Origin: Sulfurospirillum sp964466465
Lineage (GTDB): Bacteria > Campylobacterota > Campylobacteria > Campylobacterales > Sulfurospirillaceae
Direction: 5' to 3'
Length of the DNA: 64,000 bases
NCBI GenBank assembly: GCA_964466465.1
Contig: CAYXNJ010000004.1
Span: 1 to 64,000 of the forward strand
Shown: positions 1 through 8,759 of the stretch, one piece after another
Layout: every line of letters starts with the position of its first letter
How positions within the stretch are numbered: the stretch's first letter is position 1
Notes under the pieces: model-generated
What the model was told of the DNA's origin: nothing
Databases searched by the model: none
Seen by the model: the letters and a program-made list of their open reading frames with translations, nothing else
Position numbers and translations under genes: made by a program

Positions 1-213
1 GAATATAAAATAAGTTCACATTTTGAGTGTTAAGTCATTTGTATCAAAGTGATTATAACAATCCTTTTGGTGTTGTCTATTTTATGAATTATTTATATTT
101 TTTGTTATTAAAAAATGAATAATTCATTTTGGCAGTATAGCAAAGAAATTTAAAAAAAGCAACAAAAGAGTGAATAATTAATCAAAATATATGAAAAAAA
201 GGAAATATTCAGC
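1..213. promoter_or_regulatory. AT-rich intergenic region with palindrome upstream of small HTH gene
   Basis: No gene is visible here. A perfect 9-bp inverted repeat with a one-base centre lies at 112-130 (AAAATGAAT-A-ATTCATTTT). Related TGAATTATT/TGAATAATT words occur near 84 and 170, so the element could be an operator with several half-sites. A Shine-Dalgarno AAGGA sits near 199-203, before the ATG at 214. The operator role is inferred only from the symmetry and from the DNA-binding gene that follows. Confidence 0.35.
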
Positions 214-411
214 ATGACACGCAAAGAACTTGCCGATAAATTGCAAGTTGACCCTACAACCTTAAGAAATTGGGAAAAAAATAAGCCTGAGCTTATAAAG
301 TTGATTAATGCGGGTTTGCTACTTGATAAACAAATTGAAGAAGTTGAAAAAAACCTTGAAAAACTGAAGCAAATTAAAGAAAAATCGCATATTGATAAAT
401 TGATTTTGTAA
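214..411 (+). CDS. Small helix-turn-helix protein with coiled-coil tail
   Basis: This 65-residue protein begins with a helix-turn-helix-like segment at about residues 3-22 (RKELADKLQVDPTTLRNWEK), resembling Xre/MerR-type DNA-recognition helices. A Lys/Glu-rich segment at about 35-58 should form a coiled coil and could dimerise the protein. There is no ligand domain. AAGGA about 10 bases upstream supports the ATG. It stands alone ahead of the convergent MarC-family gene, and the upstream region carries a palindrome it might bind. A small DNA-binding regulator is likely; its targets are unknown. Confidence 0.6.
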   Translation: MTRKELADKLQVDPTTLRNWEKNKPELIKLINAGLLLDKQIEEVEKNLEKLKQIKEKSHIDKLIL

Positions 412-446
412 TTGCTATTTTTAACATAGGTTTTAGTAGATGAACC

Positions 447-1052
447 CTAAAACGTATGAATAAGTCCTCTGACACCATCAATAAACATCTGTACCGACAT
501 CATCAAAAGTAGCATTCCCATCAAGCGTTCAAGTGCAGAAAGCCCTTTCTCTCGCAGTAGTTTATAAAGAATGGGAGAGAGGTACATAATGAGCGCAGAG
601 ATAAGCCATGCTAAAATGAGAGCACTAAAAAGACTTCCCATGGCATTGGTATGAGATTTCCCCAAAACTAAAAGGGTTGCCAGTGTCGAAGGTCCTGCGA
701 TGAGAGGCATAGCAATGGGTACCATAAAAGGCTCTTTTGCTGAGCCATAAAGCGTACTGCTTCCTTCCTCTCCTGGGAAAATCATCTTAATACCAATGAC
801 AAAAAAGATCACAGCTCCTGCGATGCGAACGGACTCAGTCTCTAAGTGGAAGATATTTAAAAAGAGCTCTCCCCCAAAGAGGAAGAGCATCAAAATAGCA
901 AGTCCAAAGATCATTTCTCGAAGAATGATGAGCCGTCTTCGTGCGATGTCCACATCTTTTAAGATGGAGAGAATGACAGGAACGGCTCCAAAAGGATCAA
1001 TCACAAACATGAGTAAAATAGCGGTCGAAACAATCGAAAAATCAGCATTCAT
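447..1052 (-). CDS. MarC family integral membrane protein
   Basis: About 201 residues with six predicted transmembrane segments and the MarC/UPF0056 pattern: an N-terminal FVIDPFGAVPVILSIL segment and a central PLIAGPSTLATLLVL segment, both hallmarks of the family. Members sit in the inner membrane and their substrate is not established; the early link to multiple antibiotic resistance has not held up. ATG at 1052 is preferred over the TTG one codon upstream because a GGA lies about 10 bases before it. The gene starts 13 bases after the stop of the upstream chemoreceptor on the same strand, so the two are probably co-transcribed. Confidence 0.85.
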   Translation of the reverse strand: MNADFSIVSTAILLMFVIDPFGAVPVILSILKDVDIARRRLIILREMIFGLAILMLFLFGGELFLNIFHLETESVRIAGAVIFFVIGIKMIFPGEEGSSTLYGSAKEPFMVPIAMPLIAGPSTLATLLVLGKSHTNAMGSLFSALILAWLISALIMYLSPILYKLLREKGLSALERLMGMLLLMMSVQMFIDGVRGLIHTF

Positions 1053-1065
1053 CAATACAAATCCA

Positions 1066-2760
1066 TCATGTTCTAAACTCAGAGAGTTTGAGGTTGAGTG
1101 TTTCGGTCATGCGGCTAAGGTGCTCTGCTGCACTAGCGATTTCTTCAACACTGCGTGCATTTTGACTTGAAATGTCATTGATTTGATTGACATCATCAAT
1201 CATAGATTCTATATCTGAACCAGTTTTGAGATAATTTTCAGCTGTTTTGTCAGAAACCTTGGTTGCATTGTTCATTACTTGGAACATGTTGTTAATCTTC
1301 GTTTCCACATCACAGGCAGTAGTCGCTAAAGACTCAACTTTTTTAGAGTTAGACGTCATTTGATCGCTACTATCAACAATGGCTTGAACGATGACATTGA
1401 TGGTAGCATTGATTTCTTGAAGACTTTTTTGAGTGCGCTCAGCGAGTTTTCGTACCTCATCCGCAACAACAGCAAATCCACGTCCATGTTCACCCGCACG
1501 TGCAGCTTCAATGGCTGCATTAAGAGCAAGCAAATTGGTTTGGTCGGCAATATCACCGATGACGACTAAAACTTCTTTGACTTGTTCAGCATCGTGGCTG
1601 AGTTGTTGAATTTTTCTAGCAAGCTCAATTTCTGTTGAAGCGCTACTTTGAATATCTTTGGTCAATTCTAAGATCGCACTGTTTGCTTCTTTAAGATAGC
1701 CATTGGCTTTAATAAGCTCTTCTTTGCCCGCTTTTGCTTCACCCATTCCCGTATTCATCTCTGTTTTGAGCGTAGATGCTTTACTTGTTGTATTACCTAC
1801 AATTTGCATTGATGTTTCCACAGCACGTCCCACTTCCAAAGAGGTTGAAGAAAGTTCATGGGAAATGGATGAGTTTTCATTGGAGAGGTTTTTAGCTTCA
1901 CTGATTAAGATACGTACTTTTTCAATAAAGCGATTAATACTCGTACTGGCTTGTGCTATCTCATCATTGCCAATCACTTCAAGTTTACGTGTAAGATCGC
2001 CATCGCCACTAGAGAGGTTATCGGCTTTATCAATAAGTTCATTGAGTGGGTTAGAGATGGTTTTTTTAATGATAAATGCCGTTGCCACAATACTTAAAAT
2101 AACCAAGACCAAAGAAATCAGTAAGAAAGAGCGAATTTGTGAAGCAACATTATCTGAAATTTGTGTTTTGAGTTTTCCTACTTCGGCTTCAACGTTATCA
2201 ACATAGATTCCTGTACCAAGTGTCCATTTATAGGGCTCAAAAGGTATTGAATAGGCGTACTTTAAGAAGGGTTGTCCATCTTTTACTTTTGGGAAGAAGT
2301 ACTTAACAAGTCCTCCTCCTTTTTTCTGAGCAGTCTCTATAAGTTCTTTTACGAAGAAGACACCATTGGTATCTTTGAGGTGGCTTAGATTTTTCCCTTG
2401 AAGCGACTTGTTGGTTGGAAGCATCACATTGGTTCCATCAGGTTCGTAAATAAAAATATAACCACTTTTATCATCGAAAAAGCGCAGTTCATCTAGTTGA
2501 GAAACAATCACCTCTTTGATCTTCTCATCAGAGGTTCCTTTAGCTTTTTCGGCTTTGTAAATTGCGCTTGCAGTTTGTTGCATGATTCCCATGATGGTTT
2601 TGAGTTCATTTTCATAAAAAGAGTAAGCACTCTTTTCATAATCGCTTACAAAAGTCCCTGCATTGCTTTTTGTATTGGTATATGAGATACCCATTAAACA
2701 ACCGCCCAAGATAAGCAAGGATAGGATAAGCGAAATTAAAATCCGTGTTGAGATTTTCAT
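1066..2760 (-). CDS. Methyl-accepting chemotaxis protein with single Cache sensor (copy 1)
   Basis: 564 residues in classical chemoreceptor order. TM1 is at about 8-27 and a periplasmic single-Cache domain at about 30-205 (motifs DKSGYIFIYEPDG and GTGIYVDNV). TM2 is at about 210-230, HAMP at about 231-285, and the cytoplasmic signalling hairpin carries NLLALNAAIEAARAGEHGRG, which contacts CheA/CheW. Cache domains usually bind small organic acids or amino acids; the ligand here is unknown. AAGGAGG lies before the ATG. The next gene upstream on the same strand (2948-4639) is a near-duplicate. The two are almost identical from HAMP to C-terminus and differ mostly in the sensor, which suggests tandem duplication with different ligand ranges. 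Confidence 0.93.
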   Translation of the reverse strand: MKISTRILISLILSLLILGGCLMGISYTNTKSNAGTFVSDYEKSAYSFYENELKTIMGIMQQTASAIYKAEKAKGTSDEKIKEVIVSQLDELRFFDDKSGYIFIYEPDGTNVMLPTNKSLQGKNLSHLKDTNGVFFVKELIETAQKKGGGLVKYFFPKVKDGQPFLKYAYSIPFEPYKWTLGTGIYVDNVEAEVGKLKTQISDNVASQIRSFLLISLVLVILSIVATAFIIKKTISNPLNELIDKADNLSSGDGDLTRKLEVIGNDEIAQASTSINRFIEKVRILISEAKNLSNENSSISHELSSTSLEVGRAVETSMQIVGNTTSKASTLKTEMNTGMGEAKAGKEELIKANGYLKEANSAILELTKDIQSSASTEIELARKIQQLSHDAEQVKEVLVVIGDIADQTNLLALNAAIEAARAGEHGRGFAVVADEVRKLAERTQKSLQEINATINVIVQAIVDSSDQMTSNSKKVESLATTACDVETKINNMFQVMNNATKVSDKTAENYLKTGSDIESMIDDVNQINDISSQNARSVEEIASAAEHLSRMTETLNLKLSEFRT

Positions 2761-2905
2761 AGTTTCCTCCTTTAAGGCTATTAAAATTCATTGTAACACA
2801 AAATAGAATCCAATTATATTAAAATTGTCGGGAATAAAGAGGACTAAAAAGAGGATTGAAGAAAAAAGAAACATATAGCGATGAAGAGACAAGGATCGTG
2901 TAAGA

Positions 2906-2934
2906 GGGAGTTAGCCAATGAATGCTAACTTCCC
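2906..2934 (-). terminator. Hairpin after the second chemoreceptor
   Basis: GGGAGTTAGC at 2906-2915 pairs with GCTAACTTCCC at 2924-2934 with one bulge. It lies 14 bases beyond the stop of the 2948-4639 gene. The T-tract on the minus strand is weak, so termination may be partial and the two receptor genes could still share a transcript. Confidence 0.45.
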
Positions 2935-2947
2935 TACAAACAGGTTA

Positions 2948-4639
2948 TTAGGTCCTAAACTCAGAGAGTTTGAGGTTGAGTGTTTCGGTCATGCGGCTAA
3001 GGTGCTCTGCTGCACTAGCGATTTCTTCAACACTGCGCGCATTTTGGCTTGAAATATCATTGATTTGATTGACATCTTTGATCATCGACTCAATGTCCAA
3101 ACCTGTTTTGAGATAATTCTCTGTGGTTTTATCGGAGAGGGTTGTTGCATTGCTCATCACTTGGAACATATTATTGATCTTTGCTTCTACGTTGCATGCT
3201 GTAGTCGCTAAAGACTCAACTTTTTGAGAGTTAGATGTCATTTGATCGCTGCTATCCATAATCGCTTGAACGATAACGTTAATCGTCGCATTGATCTCTT
3301 GAAGGCTTTTTTGTGTACGTTCTGCAAGTTTTCGTACTTCATCCGCAACAACAGCAAATCCACGTCCATGTTCACCTGCACGTGCGGCTTCAATGGCTGC
3401 ATTAAGAGCAAGCAAATTGGTTTGATCGGCAATATCACCAATGACGACTAAAATATCTTTGACTTGTGAGGCATCGGAACTAAGCTGTTGGATACGATGT
3501 GCGAGTTCAATTTCTGTAGCCGCACTGCTTTGAATGTCTTTGGTAAGTTCTAAAATGGCATTGTTCGCATCTCTAAGAAAATCATTGGCTTTAATAAGTT
3601 CCGTTTTTCCTTCTTTGGCTTCTCCAATGCCTTCTGTGAGTTCATCTTTTAAGGTAAGTGCTTTTGTGGTTGTATTGCCCACAATTTGCATCGATGTTTC
3701 CACAGCACGTCCCACTTCCAAAGAGGTTGAAGACAGTTCATGGGAAATGGATGAGTTTTCATTGGAGAGGTTTTTAGCTTCACTGATTAAGATACGTACT
3801 TTTTCAATAAAGCGGTTAATACTTGTACTGGCTTGTGCTATCTCATCATTACCAATAATTTCAAGTTTGCGTGTAAGGTCACCATCGCCACTAGAGAGGT
3901 TATCTGCACGAGCAATAAGATCATTGAGCGGTTTTGAGATGGTTTTTGTAATGATAAAGAGTGTAACAACAAGGCTTAAAAGCAATAGTACTATTGAGAT
4001 TAACAAAAATGATTGGATTTGTGAAGCGGTGTTTTCGTCGATATTTTTTTGAAGATGTGCAACTTCTTCTTCAACGTTATCAACATAGATACCCGTTCCC
4101 ATCATCCAGTTATAGGGCTCAAATGGGAGAGAATAGGAAAATTTAGGAAACGGTTTTCCATCTTTGGTTTTTGGGAAGTGGTATTTAACAAGCCCTCCTC
4201 CTTTTTTTGCTGCTTCAATCAGTTCTTTAATAAGCAAAACACCATTGCTGTCTTTTAATCCGATGAAATTTTTTCCCTCTTGCGTCTTATTCGTAGGAAA
4301 TAAAACAGCTGTACCATCGTATTTATAGACAAAAATATAACCGCTCTTGTCGTTGAAAAAACGCAAATCGTTAAATTTTTCTAAAATGGCTTCTTGGATC
4401 TTCTCATCACTGACCCCTTTTGCATGTTGTGCTTTATAGATAGACTCTGCAGTCTGTTTCATGATGTCCATGATGTTTTTAAGCTCATTTTCGTGAAAAG
4501 CATAAGCACTTTTTTCATATTCTTCAATAAACATGCGTGCATTATTTTTTGTGTTGCTGTAGGCCACACCAATAATACAGGCACCTAAAACTATCAGCGA
4601 TAGAATTAGGGAAATTAAAATCCGCGTCGAAATCTTCAT
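2948..4639 (-). CDS. Methyl-accepting chemotaxis protein with single Cache sensor (copy 2)
   Basis: 563 residues with the same architecture as the downstream paralogue: TM1 about 8-27, single-Cache periplasmic domain about 30-205 (DKSGYIFVYKYDG, GTGIYVDNV), TM2 about 210-230, HAMP, then the signalling hairpin with NLLALNAAIEAARAGEHGRG. The cytoplasmic part is nearly identical to copy 1, including an 83-base stretch with no mismatch near the 3' end. The Cache domain differs at many positions. It should signal through the CheA/CheW array to the flagellar motor; the ligand is unknown. Its start faces the divergent MFS gene across about 100 bases. Confidence 0.93.
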   Translation of the reverse strand: MKISTRILISLILSLIVLGACIIGVAYSNTKNNARMFIEEYEKSAYAFHENELKNIMDIMKQTAESIYKAQHAKGVSDEKIQEAILEKFNDLRFFNDKSGYIFVYKYDGTAVLFPTNKTQEGKNFIGLKDSNGVLLIKELIEAAKKGGGLVKYHFPKTKDGKPFPKFSYSLPFEPYNWMMGTGIYVDNVEEEVAHLQKNIDENTASQIQSFLLISIVLLLLSLVVTLFIITKTISKPLNDLIARADNLSSGDGDLTRKLEIIGNDEIAQASTSINRFIEKVRILISEAKNLSNENSSISHELSSTSLEVGRAVETSMQIVGNTTTKALTLKDELTEGIGEAKEGKTELIKANDFLRDANNAILELTKDIQSSAATEIELAHRIQQLSSDASQVKDILVVIGDIADQTNLLALNAAIEAARAGEHGRGFAVVADEVRKLAERTQKSLQEINATINVIVQAIMDSSDQMTSNSQKVESLATTACNVEAKINNMFQVMSNATTLSDKTTENYLKTGLDIESMIKDVNQINDISSQNARSVEEIASAAEHLSRMTETLNLKLSEFRT

Positions 4640-4713
4640 ACCAAGGCCCCTTTTTATTAGGTTTATGAGTTAAGAGCACATTCTAGCATAAAAAAAGTTT
4701 CAATGAAAAGCGC

Positions 4714-4719
4714 TACAAT
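4714..4719 (+). promoter_or_regulatory. Sigma70 -10 box of MFS gene
   Basis: TACAAT lies 26 bases before the ATG at 4746, with TTAGGAG as Shine-Dalgarno in between. No strong -35 box is visible, as is usual for Campylobacterota housekeeping promoters. Confidence 0.5.
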
Positions 4720-4745
4720 GATAGTGAAAGATTTTAGGAGAAGAA

Positions 4746-5936
4746 ATGAAACAGTATGTTGAGTTGTTAACAAACAACGCAACGCTTCGTCGTTTAAGTG
4801 TGATTCAGCTGATTAGTTATTTTGGTGCATGGTTTAGCCATATGGGAATTTATACCCTTTTAATTCAATTAGACGCTCCTGTTTGGGCGCTGAGTGCTGC
4901 TGCGGCACTGACATTTTTACCGTCGATGCTTTTAGCGCCTTTTAGTGGTGCGATTATTGATAAGGTTGATACCAAAAAGTTTATGCTCTTTTTGACGGCT
5001 ATTGAGATCATAACCGTTTTTTGGTTAATGTTTATTCACTCGCTTGATGGACTTTGGATTTTGTTGGGGTTGATTTTTATTCGTATGGGGACAGGAAGTA
5101 TCTATTTTCAAACGGAAATGTCTCTTTTGCCAAAAATTTTGAGTAATGAAGAACTCAAAATTGCCAACGAAATTCACTCTATGATTTGGTCAGTTGCCTA
5201 TGCGTTTGGGATGGCAGTTGCAGGATTTTACATTCATTATTTTGGGACTACAAGTGCTTTTGTAGCAGATATGGTACTTTATAGTATAAGTTTTTATCTT
5301 CTTTTGGGACTCGATATTCCTTCCATTGCAAGTAATCATGCTTTAAAGGTTAGGGCGATGATTTGGAGCGGTTTTATTTATATTAAAGAGAATCCAAAAA
5401 TCATGCACCTTATTTTTCTCCATGCCAGTGTGGGACTTACGGCGTATGATGCGCTCATTGCTCTTTTAGCAGATCATCAGTACAAACATTTTTTATCAGT
5501 TGCCCTTGTTATGGGCTTTATCAATGCTTCTCGTGCATGTTCACAAGTTCTTGGACAGTTTTTACTGAGTCGCTATATCAATCCTCAAACCCTGTTTTAC
5601 ATTTTTATTATTCAAGGCATTGGTATTATGACATGGGGTGTGTTGCAGTATGATTTTTACCTTAGCTTTATTGGGCTTTTCTTTTGTGGGCTTTTTACAA
5701 CAACTTTATGGTCTTATACTTATACGCTTTTGCAGTATGAAACCGATGAGGCATTCTATGGTCGTGTCATTGCCTATAATGATATGGTTTTCATGGGGAT
5801 GTGCACAGTGGTTTCATTAGTGATTGGGGCATTGTTTGAGTGGGGTGTTGCTTTATGGGCAATTACCTGTGGATTAGGACTTCTTTTTATCTTTTTTGGA
5901 TTTTATTGGAAGTGGGTGCAAAAAGTGATAAAATAG
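4746..5936 (+). CDS. Major facilitator superfamily transporter
   Basis: 396 residues, almost entirely hydrophobic, with about 12 transmembrane segments. After TM2 comes SGAIIDKVDTKKFMLF, the D-x-x-x-K/R loop typical of MFS proteins between TM2 and TM3. The overall form matches the MFS_3/enterobactin-exporter-like group of proton-driven efflux permeases; the substrate cannot be read from the sequence. TTAGGAG precedes the ATG. The HD-GYP gene starts 21 bases after the stop, so the two may be co-transcribed, but no functional link is obvious. Confidence 0.82.
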   Translation: MKQYVELLTNNATLRRLSVIQLISYFGAWFSHMGIYTLLIQLDAPVWALSAAAALTFLPSMLLAPFSGAIIDKVDTKKFMLFLTAIEIITVFWLMFIHSLDGLWILLGLIFIRMGTGSIYFQTEMSLLPKILSNEELKIANEIHSMIWSVAYAFGMAVAGFYIHYFGTTSAFVADMVLYSISFYLLLGLDIPSIASNHALKVRAMIWSGFIYIKENPKIMHLIFLHASVGLTAYDALIALLADHQYKHFLSVALVMGFINASRACSQVLGQFLLSRYINPQTLFYIFIIQGIGIMTWGVLQYDFYLSFIGLFFCGLFTTTLWSYTYTLLQYETDEAFYGRVIAYNDMVFMGMCTVVSLVIGALFEWGVALWAITCGLGLLFIFFGFYWKWVQKVIK

Positions 5937-5957
5937 TTTCTTTTTGAGGGAGCTACA

Positions 5958-7547
5958 ATGAATATTCGTACAAAAGTAAAATTAAGCTTTAGTGCTATTA
6001 TTGTAATGTTGCTATTTTTGGGTTTTATTAGTGCGATTATTACGTATCAACTTAAAGAAAATAGCAATTTTAGAGAGCGTATCGCAGCAATTCTTTTAAT
6101 GCAAGAAGGGATGAATGACATTATCAGAGAAAGTACCCAAAGCACAGAAATCGCTAAATTAGAAGAACTTCATAGAAAATTTGTGATATTTGAGAAGAAT
6201 TTTGAATCGTTACGAGAGACACTCTCATCGTATCAAAACTCTTTTTTAATGAATGCCGTCATACTTAATATACGTGAAGATAAAACAATCCAAAATTACC
6301 TCAATGATCTGTATGCTAATGAGCATCGCATTGAGGTAATGTATGATGAGATTTTTAAACTTGCGCGTGAGAAATTAGACTACATTACGGTGTTTAATGC
6401 CCTCTATCCAGAAGAAAACCGCATACGTCTTGAAATTCAAGAACATATTTTACAGAACAATCGTATAGAGCAGATTAAAGCTTTAAGTGATTTACGTTAC
6501 TACAGCAAAGAGACGCTTTACCAACATGGCAATGTTGCAACATTGCAAAAATGGCTTGTGCCTATTAATGTGCTTATTGATTTAACACAATATGAAAAAA
6601 GCGATATAAGTGAAAATCTACGAGAATACAAAGAAATTGTAACGATTATAGCGGATCAAGCCATTAGAATTGAACAAACCAAAGCCATTGAAAATAAAAC
6701 GATTTTGGAAGCCTCTAAGGTATTGGAAAATAACAAAAATGTGAGTATTTCGCTTGAAGAGACTCTCTCAAAATTATCAAGCGGTTTTATTGACCAGATG
6801 CGATTCATTCAGCTTTTTGTGGGTATTGTGACTATTCTTTTTATTGTTTTTCTTGCTATCAAAGTTTCTCGCAATGTTTCGCTTACTATGGATGAGGTTG
6901 AAGCCAAAATCGAAGAGGGACTACAAGAAGTAAATGCACTCAATCGTGAAATAGAGGATACCCAAAAAGAGGTTCTTTTTACGATGGGCGCTATCGGTGA
7001 GAGCAGGTCTCGTGAAACAGGAAATCACGTTAGACGTGTCGCAGAGTACTCTAAAATTCTTGCACTGCATTATGGTTTGGATGAAGAAGAAGCAGAAATG
7101 CTCAAACTTGCTTCTCCCATGCACGACATAGGCAAAATCGGTATCCCCGATGCCGTGCTCAATAAACCTGGACGATTTGATGAAGAAGAACGTAAAATTA
7201 TGGATACCCACGCGATGAAAGGCTATGAGATGCTCAAGCACTCGCAAAGACCTCTCTTAAAAATGGCGGCTATTGTTGCTAAAGAGCACCATGAACGATA
7301 CGATGGCAAGGGCTATCCTAAGCAAAAAAGCGGTGAGGATATTCATATTTATGGGCGTATTACAGCACTTGCGGATGTTTTTGATGCACTTGGAAGTGCA
7401 AGGGTTTATAAGCCTGCATGGGACGATGAAAAAATCTTTGCTTTATTTAAAGAAGAGCGAGGTAAACAGTTCGATCCTAAACTGATTGATATCTTTTTTG
7501 AACACTTAGAGGAATTTTTAGAGATACGAGAAAAAATGAGAGACTGA
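5958..7547 (+). CDS. Membrane-bound HD-GYP domain protein
   Basis: 529 residues. TM1 lies at about 9-30, a long alpha-helical periplasmic region at about 31-275 and TM2 at about 280-300. A short coiled coil follows, then a C-terminal HD-GYP domain with HDIGKIGIPD and HHERYDGKGYP. HD-GYP domains hydrolyse cyclic di-GMP, and the metal-binding HD and GYP residues are intact, so activity is likely. The periplasmic part probably senses an unknown cue. GAGGGAGC precedes the ATG. A PilZ protein, a potential c-di-GMP receptor, lies further along at 18040. Confidence 0.88.
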   Translation: MNIRTKVKLSFSAIIVMLLFLGFISAIITYQLKENSNFRERIAAILLMQEGMNDIIRESTQSTEIAKLEELHRKFVIFEKNFESLRETLSSYQNSFLMNAVILNIREDKTIQNYLNDLYANEHRIEVMYDEIFKLAREKLDYITVFNALYPEENRIRLEIQEHILQNNRIEQIKALSDLRYYSKETLYQHGNVATLQKWLVPINVLIDLTQYEKSDISENLREYKEIVTIIADQAIRIEQTKAIENKTILEASKVLENNKNVSISLEETLSKLSSGFIDQMRFIQLFVGIVTILFIVFLAIKVSRNVSLTMDEVEAKIEEGLQEVNALNREIEDTQKEVLFTMGAIGESRSRETGNHVRRVAEYSKILALHYGLDEEEAEMLKLASPMHDIGKIGIPDAVLNKPGRFDEEERKIMDTHAMKGYEMLKHSQRPLLKMAAIVAKEHHERYDGKGYPKQKSGEDIHIYGRITALADVFDALGSARVYKPAWDDEKIFALFKEERGKQFDPKLIDIFFEHLEEFLEIREKMRD

Positions 7548-7548
7548 T

Positions 7549-7580
7549 TTCACAAAGAGTTCACAATTTTGCGTTAGGAT
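7549..7580 (+). promoter_or_regulatory. Tandem TTCACAA repeats with TAGGAT -10 box
   Basis: TTCACAA occurs at 7549-7555 and again at 7560-7566, an 11-bp repeat period, followed by TAGGAT at 7575-7580. The first copy falls where a -35 box would be. Tandem direct repeats of about one helical turn at -35 are typical of OmpR/PhoB-family activator sites. The regulator is not identified. Confidence 0.35.
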
Positions 7581-7607
7581 TTCTTCATAAAAGCAAAGGA
7601 GTCCCAT

Positions 7608-7955
7608 ATGAAAATCGTAAAAACTGTTTTGATCTCGATTGTGTTAGTCTTAAGTGGCATCACAAGCGCTCATGCAATGGGCGATAGAGAAAAGGGTGCT
7701 CTCATGGGTGCGGGAGCTGTGCTCTTGTTACCATCATTACTTGAAGGTGCAGGCAATTTATTTGGCGGAGGTCAGAGAACCTATACGACGACAACCTATG
7801 TTGAACCAAGACCAACAGTGGTGTATAGAGAACCTGTGTATGTGCAAGAGAGAGTCATCTACATTGATAACCCTCCTCCAAGATACTATTACCCACCACG
7901 TCATCACCATCACCATCGTGATTATGATGATAGGTACTACCGCTCTTACCGATAA
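7608..7955 (+). CDS. Small secreted protein with His/Tyr-rich tail
   Basis: 115 residues. A signal peptide at about 1-24 ends in a HAMG-like site. A Gly/Leu-rich patch at about 28-50 (GALMGAGAVLLLPSLLEG) resembles a glycine-zipper membrane segment. A Pro/Tyr/Val-rich linker follows, then a tail with five consecutive His residues and RDYDDRYYRSYR. AAGGAG lies at the right distance before the ATG. Such proteins are common and mostly uncharacterised in Proteobacteria; they are thought to sit in or under the outer membrane. Metal binding by the His tail is possible but unproven. I assign no function. Confidence 0.7.
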   Translation: MKIVKTVLISIVLVLSGITSAHAMGDREKGALMGAGAVLLLPSLLEGAGNLFGGGQRTYTTTTYVEPRPTVVYREPVYVQERVIYIDNPPPRYYYPPRHHHHHRDYDDRYYRSYR

Positions 7956-7973
7956 GATCAAAAGTTCAGAACA

Positions 7974-7999
7974 AAGGTAGCGACACCTATCGCTACCTT
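7974..7999. terminator. Bidirectional terminator hairpin
   Basis: A perfect 10-bp stem, AAGGTAGCGA / TCGCTACCTT, with loop CACCTA lies between the convergent secreted-protein and methyltransferase genes. T-rich sequence follows on the plus strand and the methyltransferase stop codon starts at 8001, so it can serve both directions. Confidence 0.75.
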
Positions 8000-8000
8000 C

Positions 8001-8639
8001 TTAACTCTTTTGCAATACTGCTATACGTTTTCCATCCGTTTTAATCAACGCTAATCCACATTTTTTTGCCAAAATTTCAAGCGTTTTTGGTGTATAGAAA
8101 ATAATATGCGTAGGATCTCTTCGATACCACCATGTCAAAAAATGGTCTTGATTATTTTGATGAAAAAGCGTCATGAGCGCAATGATACCTTTAGGTTTTA
8201 AGTGATGCGTCAAAAGGCTGAGAGTTGCTTGCGGATCATCTAAATGCTCAAATACTTCCGTAGAAGTAATGAAGTCGTAGCTTTGATTTTCAAAACATTT
8301 TAGGGGTTGATAAAATTTATCGTAACAATCCACATGAATGCCTCTTCTTTGAAGCAATTGGCTAAGAACTGGTGTAGGACCTGAGCCAAAATCAAGGGCT
8401 TTTTCTTTACTTGGAAGCTCAGCCCAAACATAGTCTAAGAAATCTTCAAACATCTTAACATAGCCCTCATTCTCTAAGGAATTATTGTGATTGTTGTAAA
8501 GAGCGTTCTCTTTTTCCAAAGAGAGATAGTAGAGAGGATCAAGTGCAATACACTCGCAATTTTGACAAGAATGGTATTGTTTTTTGAGTTGGGGATCATC
8601 AAAAGATTTTGTATCACAATCGCAAATTTTACATTTCAT
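8001..8639 (-). CDS. SAM-dependent methyltransferase with N-terminal Cys motif
   Basis: 212 residues. Two CxxC pairs at the start (CKIC and CQNC) suggest a small zinc ribbon. A class I methyltransferase fold follows, with the SAM-binding glycine motif ALDFGSGPTP at about residue 80, the acidic motif II near YDFITSTEVFEHLDD, and RRDPTHIIFYTP near the C-terminus. The VFEHL and DPTHI motifs match the Methyltransf_11/23 group. The substrate is unknown. The gene stands alone, convergent with the secreted-protein gene. Confidence 0.8.
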   Translation of the reverse strand: MKCKICDCDTKSFDDPQLKKQYHSCQNCECIALDPLYYLSLEKENALYNNHNNSLENEGYVKMFEDFLDYVWAELPSKEKALDFGSGPTPVLSQLLQRRGIHVDCYDKFYQPLKCFENQSYDFITSTEVFEHLDDPQATLSLLTHHLKPKGIIALMTLFHQNNQDHFLTWWYRRDPTHIIFYTPKTLEILAKKCGLALIKTDGKRIAVLQKS

Positions 8640-8759
8640 TGTTTAACTCTTTTTTCTTTTTTCGAAAAAAATTATTTAAGTAAATATTTTTTTACTAATT
8701 AAGCATTTTTATAAAAAATAGTTGATATTATAGCTACAAAATATTATGAAAGCTCAAAA
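8640..8759. other. AT-rich divergent intergenic region
   Basis: This region separates the methyltransferase from the sensory unit. It holds a T-tract/A-tract palindrome (TTTTTTCGAAAAAA near 8653-8668) and an AGTAAA...TTTACT inverted repeat, probably bent DNA. TATTAT near 8727 could be a -10 box for the gene at 8760. No small gene is evident. Confidence 0.3.

Noticed and set aside
128..145. TTGGCA...GC resembling a sigma54 promoter
   Set aside because: The GG to GC distance is about nine bases, not the fixed spacing that sigma54 requires.
1703..4258. Long open frames antisense to the two chemoreceptor genes
   Set aside because: They mirror the coding strand of highly conserved receptors, occur in both copies, and lack ribosome-binding sites or recognisable domains.
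1066..4639. Repeated receptor sequence as a mobile element
   Set aside because: No terminal repeats, target duplications or transposase are present. It is an ordinary tandem gene duplication.
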